DNA of 64,000 nt from the NCBI RefSeq assembly GCF_003284585.1, contig NZ_QKRX01000002.1, positions 62,001-126,000 of the forward strand. The letters are read 5' to 3'. Numbering within the stretch: the stretch's first letter is position 1; each line of letters begins with the position of its first letter. Source of the stretch: Nitrincola tibetensis. GTDB taxonomy: Bacteria; Pseudomonadota; Gammaproteobacteria; Pseudomonadales; Balneatricaceae. Made by a program: the position numbers and the translations under genes. Below the pieces are notes generated by a model, which did not search any database, was not told the origin of the DNA, and saw nothing but the letters and a program-made list of their open reading frames with translations. This document shows, piece after piece, positions 59,760-64,000 of the stretch.

Positions 59760-61667
59760 ATGTCCACTAAGTTAAGTCAAGAGTCAGTCAGCCAGGCATT
59801 TTCGGCGTTTAAGACATTTTTAGGTATCCAGCCTGCTGTTGCTTCCTCTGAGTTCGATTTTGAAAAGAAAGAGTATCCATTGCTTGCGGAGCAGTGGTGC
59901 GAGTCTGCTGAGTTAATTGAGTATGAGAGTTTAAATGCATTTTTAGAAAGTGATTCTGTACCACAAGTGACGCAAGATAGCCTTGCAGAGTTTGTGTCGA
60001 ATTTTAAAAGTGAAGAGTTTGTTTCTAATTCAGTTGCGTCTGCTGTTGAGCATAATCAAATTCAATGTACGTTATCGCATTTAGATGCCGCGGCTATTTG
60101 CAATACTAGCTTCCATTCATCGGTGGTCAATCTACTGAAGTTTGATTACCCAGGTGGTCATTTTTTTGTTTTTCAGTATGTCAGTTCGTATGACGCCATC
60201 TACTTTCCTGAGTTTAAATTGTTTTTGTTGACTGGGCATGGCAGTAAGGTGTTGTTCTTCACTGAACTGGTAAAGGCTTTTTTCTTTCAGTTGAATGCGG
60301 GTGATCTCGATAAACCGAAGACATTTGGTGGGGTGTTGACTGCGCATGGTCGCCCATCGCATACCTTTTATGATTGTTTGCCAGCGATGTTTCATTTGCA
60401 TCGTAAAAAGCTCTTGAAGAAAATACCGGCCTTCGTTCAACTTGAGGGTTACGACTATGTTCAATTGCCAGCTGTTTTTTCTGAAATCAGTTCTGTTCGG
60501 TCGGTCACATTAAAGCCTGCTGAGTTTTCAAAGCGCATGGCGGCTGAAGGCAGTTTTTATTTTCATGTCGGTTTGTTATTTAAGCAGCGCCTGCATTTAA
60601 AGCTGGTGAATGCGTTTGATAAGCATGTGGTGAAGTCAGCATTGAATCAACCGTTTGATGCCGTTAAGTTTAAAGGGATTGATGATACGCTGTTGATTTG
60701 GTTTGGTGTGACGTCTCAAAAACGCTCTTGGATTGAGCAGGTGGATGCCTGTGCTGCGTTTGTAAATCATTTAGCGGCTCAGTATTCTGATGTAGCACTG
60801 GTGGTGGATGGTTGGACAAATCCGCATTCGCCGCGTGCGTTGGATATAGAGGAGTCTGCATCGGATCGTAAGTTAATTGAGCAGATTCAGTCTAAGTTGG
60901 CAAAGAACATCCCTGTCTATTCGGTCATCGGTGAGACTCCTTTTACTAAGCTGCAAGTGGCGAAGCGTGTTGCCTTTTTTATAGCAAATCAGATGACGGG
61001 TTCGATGTTGGTGTCTCGTTTTTGCGAGCGTCCGGGCATTACACATATGAGTCAGGCATTTTTTAAAGATTCGGCGGCTCAGAGTGTGAACAAGCATGCG
61101 ATTGCCTATCCGATAGAGAAGGTGAAGGATGCGGTTGAAGATCTTGATAAGCGCATGGATCAGGTGAGTTACTCCATTGCAGTGCCGGATTTTGTTGAGT
61201 TTGCAGAGGGTGTATTCAAGAAGCAGTTTTCTTCGATTCAGGCGTATCTGTCTAAGCAGGATTTAGTTTCTTCTACCAAGACGGCGTTTGATTTGTTGAC
61301 TAAGTTGGAACCTAAGAAGGATTTGGTACCGGATCAAGAGGCGGCGTATTGGCGTTCTACGGGTGATGATCCTATATTTATGGTTAATCCGACGTTGTTG
61401 CCTTTGATCAAGCCTGATACGTATGATTTTAATGTTGCGTTGGATTTTAAGTCTTTGGCACCTAAAAAGAAGGGTAGGGTGTTTTCAAAGGTGTATATCG
61501 ATTACGGGCAGGGGTATTCTGAGCAGCAGGCGTTGATTGTTGAGTTAAAAGAGGGGGTAGGGTCTGCTAAGTTTGAGGTAAATGGAAATGTGATTGGGGT
61601 TCGGTTTGATCCGACAGATTGTGAGGCGGTGTTTAAGATGAATCGTTTGCAGATTGTTCGGTGTTGA
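59760..61667 (+). CDS. Probable glycosyltransferase with C-terminal beta domain
   Basis: Protein of 635 residues. I do not recognise the family with certainty. The middle part has an alternating alpha/beta pattern with HTFYDCLPAMFHL, VALVVDGWTNPHSP, VYSVIGETPFTKL and MTGSMLVSRFCERPGI, consistent with a GT-B-like fold. The PSHTFYDCLPAMF segment faintly recalls GT61 enzymes. The C-terminal ~90 residues (FSKVYIDYGQGYSEQQ to IGVRFDPTDCEAVF) form a beta-sandwich tail known from several bacterial glycosyltransferases. The gene is the last of the capsule locus on this side, 31 nt after its neighbour. An AAGG ribosome-binding site precedes the ATG. Confidence 0.65.
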   Translation: MSTKLSQESVSQAFSAFKTFLGIQPAVASSEFDFEKKEYPLLAEQWCESAELIEYESLNAFLESDSVPQVTQDSLAEFVSNFKSEEFVSNSVASAVEHNQIQCTLSHLDAAAICNTSFHSSVVNLLKFDYPGGHFFVFQYVSSYDAIYFPEFKLFLLTGHGSKVLFFTELVKAFFFQLNAGDLDKPKTFGGVLTAHGRPSHTFYDCLPAMFHLHRKKLLKKIPAFVQLEGYDYVQLPAVFSEISSVRSVTLKPAEFSKRMAAEGSFYFHVGLLFKQRLHLKLVNAFDKHVVKSALNQPFDAVKFKGIDDTLLIWFGVTSQKRSWIEQVDACAAFVNHLAAQYSDVALVVDGWTNPHSPRALDIEESASDRKLIEQIQSKLAKNIPVYSVIGETPFTKLQVAKRVAFFIANQMTGSMLVSRFCERPGITHMSQAFFKDSAAQSVNKHAIAYPIEKVKDAVEDLDKRMDQVSYSIAVPDFVEFAEGVFKKQFSSIQAYLSKQDLVSSTKTAFDLLTKLEPKKDLVPDQEAAYWRSTGDDPIFMVNPTLLPLIKPDTYDFNVALDFKSLAPKKKGRVFSKVYIDYGQGYSEQQALIVELKEGVGSAKFEVNGNVIGVRFDPTDCEAVFKMNRLQIVRC

Positions 61668-61693
61668 TTGTTGTTTGTTTTGGTGTGGGTTTG

Positions 61694-61777
61694 TTCCTTG
61701 GTTGTGGGGGCTAGGCTACGTTTGCTCCATTTGCGACACACGTTTAGCTGTATATTCCTTGGTTGTGGTGGCTAGGC
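61694..61777 (+). repeat. Pair of 23-bp direct repeats at the locus edge
   Basis: TTCCTTGGTTGTGG followed by (G/T)GGCTAGGC occurs at 61694-61716 and again at 61755-61777, a 61-bp period with one mismatch. They lie in the 264-nt gap after the last capsule gene. Two copies are too few for a CRISPR. They could be protein-binding sites, or a short duplication left by a past insertion or excision. Confidence 0.6.
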
Positions 61778-61790
61778 ACTCCACCCATTC

Positions 61791-61864
61791 CTTCCAGAGA
61801 GACGCCGTGAATATGTCCCTATAGGCTTGAATGCCGCATCCATGCGGCATGCACTCTCTGAAAG
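61791..61864 (+). repeat. 74-nt palindromic element, probably a dispersed REP-like repeat
   Basis: The outer arms CTTCCAGAGAG (61791-61801) and CTCTCTGAAAG (61854-61864) pair in 10 of 11 positions. Inside, ATGCCGCAT (61831-61839) and ATGCGGCAT (61842-61850) are exact reverse complements around a two-base loop. The unpaired left part reads like GAATATGTCCCTATAGGC. From memory, similar GAATACGTCC-type palindromic intergenic repeats occur in many copies in marine gammaproteobacterial genomes. One copy in the window cannot prove dispersal. Confidence 0.55.
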
Positions 61865-61931
61865 AAATAGGTGAAGTGCCTTGCTGAGGCTTGCGGTGTT
61901 TTAGAGCAGCTGAGTTCTGGGAGGGTATAAA

Positions 61932-62366
61932 ATGAAAAACTTAGTCCGTTATTCTGTGATACGTTTCATGCCTTTTGCTGAGACGCAGGAGTTTGCTAAC
62001 GTAGGTATAGTCATTCATGCACCTCATATAGGAAGTGTATTGTTTAAGCTGGCCAATAAACGATTTAGTCGAGTCACACAATTTTTTGATGACTTAGATG
62101 GGCAGTTGTATGCTAATGCAATCGAAATGTTTTGGCATGAGCTTCAAAGAGTTCAAGACTTTGCTAAAAACATGAGAGGTAAAGAGTTAGCTGCTTTTAT
62201 GGACGAAGTGACCAGGCAGAGAGAAGGTTTTTTAACATTTAGTGAAACAGCGGTTCTTTTAACCAGCGAATCACTTGAAACAGTTTTAGAAATGCTTTTT
62301 CAGCAGTATGTAGGGCGAAGTTTTAATACTAAAGAGCATCGTGAAACCTTGAGAGTTTTGATTTAG
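61932..62366 (+). CDS. DUF3037 family protein, possibly C-terminally shortened
   Basis: Protein of 144 residues with the DUF3037 N-terminal pattern YSVIRFMPFAETQEFANVGIVIHAP and a helical remainder ending SFNTKEHRETLRVLI. Some family members are longer, continuing past an equivalent segment, so this may be a truncated copy. The reading frame ends at an ordinary TAG. DUF3037 genes often adjoin a HipA-like gene, but none is seen here. Function unknown. It is separated from the capsule genes by a repeat-rich gap, so it probably belongs to the flanking region. Confidence 0.75.
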   Translation: MKNLVRYSVIRFMPFAETQEFANVGIVIHAPHIGSVLFKLANKRFSRVTQFFDDLDGQLYANAIEMFWHELQRVQDFAKNMRGKELAAFMDEVTRQREGFLTFSETAVLLTSESLETVLEMLFQQYVGRSFNTKEHRETLRVLI

Positions 62367-62511
62367 TGCATTGATAATAAAGTCAATATGTTGCCCCTAA
62401 TCTAGAAAAAGTGCTGTTGAATTTGTAAGAGCGGCAGTTTTAGTAAAAAATTATGAAACTAGTTTGCATCCTTGCCGAGAATGCCGATTGAGCGAGTGAC
62501 AGTGATAGACT

Positions 62512-62524
62512 TTAGTAATACTAA
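62512..62524 (+). promoter_or_regulatory. 13-bp palindrome, possible operator of the second HEPN/MNT pair
   Basis: TTAGTAATACTAA is a perfect palindrome about a central A, ending 28 nt before the toxin start and followed by six T residues. Its position fits an autoregulatory operator. A clear promoter is not seen in the 186-nt gap after the DUF3037 gene. Confidence 0.4.
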
Positions 62525-62552
62525 TTTTTTCAACGAAGGAAACTAAATCTAA

Positions 62553-62972
62553 ATGGCAGATGCAGAGATACGCTGGATGCAGCGCTTTGATAATTTTAAG
62601 AGAGCTCACTTACAGTTTAAAAATGCGCTGCAATTGATGCGAGAACGATCTCTCAGTGATTTGGAGAAGCAGGGGTTGATACAAGCCTTTGAGTTTACAT
62701 ATGAGCTGGCATGGAATCTTCTGCGTGACTATATAGTATGGCAAGGTGATGCGAATCTTGCTGGTTCAAGAGATACCTTTAGAGAAGCATTTAAACGTGA
62801 TCTTATTAAAGATGGCCATGCTTGGATGGCTATGCTGCAGGATAGAAATCGTACGGTTCATACGTATAACGAATCCACAGCGAATGAGATAATTTCACAG
62901 ATTGAGCTAATCTATGCCGGACTCTTTAGTGAGCTAGAGCTTACTTTTAATCGTTTAAATATTTCTGATTGA
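62553..62972 (+). CDS. hepT: HEPN toxin (HI0074-type nucleotidyltransferase substrate-binding protein)
   Basis: All-helical protein of 139 residues. It has FEFTYELAWNLLRDY and GSRDTFREAF, typical of the HI0074 branch, and the R-x4-H-x-Y motif RNRTVHTY (Arg98, His103, Tyr105). Here the HEPN gene precedes the nucleotidyltransferase gene, opposite to the pair at 52929-53572. AAGGAA lies 11 nt upstream of the ATG. All active-site residues are intact. The expected role is an RNase toxin controlled by AMPylation from the adjacent MNT protein. Confidence 0.88.
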   Translation: MADAEIRWMQRFDNFKRAHLQFKNALQLMRERSLSDLEKQGLIQAFEFTYELAWNLLRDYIVWQGDANLAGSRDTFREAFKRDLIKDGHAWMAMLQDRNRTVHTYNESTANEIISQIELIYAGLFSELELTFNRLNISD

Positions 62973-62982
62973 AGGTAGATAG

Positions 62983-63288
62983 ATGCATTTTGGACTCAAC
63001 CAAGCTGATATTGATAAGCTATGCCATGTTTTTAGCAAGTATCCAAGCATAGATAAAGTGATTGTTTATGGCTCGCGAGCTAAGGGTACCTTCCGCGATA
63101 ACTCAGATATTGATTTAACAATAGTCGGTGATTTGGACTGGCTTACCTTTAATGAGTTAGAAACTGAACTGGATGATTTACTACTTCCTTATACTCTTGA
63201 TCTTTCTCTCTACGAGCAAATAGAGAATAAGGACTTGCTATACCATATCGATCACGTTGGACAAATATTTTTTGATCGGCAGGTATGA
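62983..63288 (+). CDS. mntA: MNT-domain nucleotidyltransferase antitoxin (HI0073-type)
   Basis: Minimal nucleotidyltransferase of 101 residues with the active-site motif GSRAKGTFRDNSDIDLTIVG (Gly30-Ser31, Asp42, Asp44) and a conserved later acidic strand (LDLSLYEQI). It begins 10 nt after the HEPN gene with AGGTAG upstream. It is the cognate antitoxin of the preceding protein. Its resemblance to the MNT protein at 52929 is limited to family motifs, so the two pairs are independent acquisitions rather than a recent duplication. Confidence 0.88.
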   Translation: MHFGLNQADIDKLCHVFSKYPSIDKVIVYGSRAKGTFRDNSDIDLTIVGDLDWLTFNELETELDDLLLPYTLDLSLYEQIENKDLLYHIDHVGQIFFDRQV

Positions 63289-63304
63289 TTCGTATGCTAT
63301 GAAA

Positions 63305-63332
63305 TTGACAACACGGGCAGCTCTGCTAATTT
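63305..63332 (+). promoter_or_regulatory. Candidate sigma-70 promoter of the last gene
   Basis: TTGACA (63305-63310) is a consensus -35 box. TAATTT (63327-63332) lies 16 nt downstream and is preceded by TG at 63324-63325, giving an extended -10. The start codon follows 38 nt later behind a strong GGAGG. The spacing is good and the -10 is imperfect. Confidence 0.5.
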
Positions 63333-63370
63333 AAGTTCATAACTTGGCGATGAAGTGCATTGGAGGCTGT

Positions 63371-64000
63371 ATGAAAGCGTTTCAATTAAGTGGGTGGAAT
63401 ATAAAAAAAATTCTACGATGTTCACTTTCGGTTGCGATTTTAATGTCTTTTAGCTCGGTGTCGGCGTACGCAACTGTGGCAGAGCCTGATACCAGTTTGG
63501 CGGGGGCGGGTTGGGTAAGGATTGAGTATGTTTCTCCAACCTTTGGTGATGGGCAGCCAAATAACCAAAATAACAATGTGTATTCAGCCAAGGTGAACCC
63601 AGACAACTCTTTTTCGGTGCTGGGCACTACGTCTGTGCGAACGCAGCAGTGCAGTTCGCCTGATTGGTGTTGGACGGTAGAGCAGGTTGTTGCCAGTATT
63701 GCCAATATTCGCGAGAACGGGACGTTGAATAATGTCGTGACAACGGATGCACAGTTTATTGTTCATGGGGCCTTCACACCGTATGGTAATAAGGTGTTGT
63801 TACTCGCGAATACCGTTCCTGGGGTGACAGGCACGATTAAGCGCTACAATCTTGATGGAACGATTGATACTGGGTTTGCTGACCAAGGGGTGTTTAGAGA
63901 CCCTAATAGTCTTTTATCCACGTTTTATCCAGGCCTCTGGCAAGACAGTGAAGGGCGGATTTTGGTTGCCTCTTTTCCGAATGGATTAGCCCGACTGTTG
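63371..64000 (+). CDS. Secreted delta-60-repeat-like protein, N-terminal part (runs off the window)
   Basis: An open frame from ATG 63371 stays open to the right edge (210 codons). A strong ribosome-binding site GGAGG lies four bases upstream. The N terminus has a signal peptide (SLSVAILMSFSSVSAYA, cleavage near residue 35). Later, RYNLDGTIDTGFADQGVF matches the delta-60 repeat pattern (DGslDtsFG..G) of beta-propeller-like surface proteins. It has its own candidate promoter and is probably not part of the capsule operon. The function of such proteins is generally unknown. Confidence 0.75.
   Translation, partial: MKAFQLSGWNIKKILRCSLSVAILMSFSSVSAYATVAEPDTSLAGAGWVRIEYVSPTFGDGQPNNQNNNVYSAKVNPDNSFSVLGTTSVRTQQCSSPDWCWTVEQVVASIANIRENGTLNNVVTTDAQFIVHGAFTPYGNKVLLLANTVPGVTGTIKRYNLDGTIDTGFADQGVFRDPNSLLSTFYPGLWQDSEGRILVASFPNGLARLL

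Noticed and set aside
61694-61777. The pair of 23-bp direct repeats as a CRISPR or attachment site
   Set aside because: There are only two copies with a 38-nt spacer, no cas genes, no integrase and no tRNA nearby. It is kept as a plain direct repeat.

Overview
The window is almost entirely one large capsule (K-antigen type) locus of a Gram-negative bacterium. It is exported by an ABC transporter of the KpsD/M/T/E kind, with sugar-nucleotide genes, very large multi-domain glycosyltransferases and many decoration enzymes. The gene types, moderate GC and the palindromic intergenic repeat near 61.8 kb suggest a marine gammaproteobacterium (Oceanospirillales-like). That placement is inference. All supported genes are on the + strand, and I found no tRNA, rRNA or CRISPR array.

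Layout. 0-2.1 kb: the end of a type I polyketide synthase (KR-ACP) and an alpha-oxoamine synthase, a pair reminiscent of RkpA/RkpG of rhizobial K-antigen loci. 2.1-7.1 kb: a lipoprotein and kpsD-kpsM-kpsT-kpsE. 7.15 kb: a near-perfect ops (RfaH recruitment) element opening the biosynthetic region. 7.2-20.1 kb: a methyltransferase-like coiled-coil protein, wecB-wecC (UDP-ManNAcA), a four-domain glycosyltransferase and an AT-rich DUF6270-hydrolase fusion. 20.1-23.5 kb: two decayed ISAs1-type transposase remnants flanking a heparinase II/III-like lyase. 23.5-28.4 kb: a ketosynthase-ACP-hydrolase-FkbM methyltransferase cassette. 28.5-32.5 kb: glmM, glmS and a GlmU cut cleanly to its uridylyltransferase half. 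32.5-38.7 kb: a GT2 protein and an AT-rich cassette of two ATP-grasp ligases, an SGNH hydrolase and an alpha/beta hydrolase. 38.8-49.7 kb: ugd and rmlBDA, then three coiled-coil proteins and a GT2 protein inserted before rmlC. 49.75-52.8 kb: a DRE-TIM aldolase, a CMP-sugar synthetase and a HAD phosphatase. 52.8-53.6 kb: an MNT/HEPN toxin-antitoxin pair. 53.7-61.7 kb: a 1682-residue RgpF-GT2-GT4-GT2 protein and two further glycan proteins. 61.7-64 kb: the locus edge, with direct repeats, a palindromic repeat, a DUF3037 gene, a second HEPN/MNT pair in reverse gene order and the start of a secreted delta-60-repeat-like protein.

How it works together. The predicted activated sugars are UDP-GlcNAc, UDP-ManNAc, UDP-ManNAcA, UDP-GlcA, dTDP-L-rhamnose and one CMP-activated acidic sugar. 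The giant glycosyltransferases would assemble the polymer in the cytoplasm. ATP-grasp ligases, SGNH and alpha/beta hydrolases, the KS-ACP set and FkbM would decorate it, the KpsMT-KpsE-KpsD machine would export it, and the lyase would trim it.

The most unusual feature is a short paired module of about 35 residues per unit, with WYL..YPDV, NPL.HYL..G and EGRNPS signatures. It recurs in seven different proteins of the locus, both glycosyltransferases and coiled-coil proteins, and looks like a shared docking module of a capsule-assembly complex.
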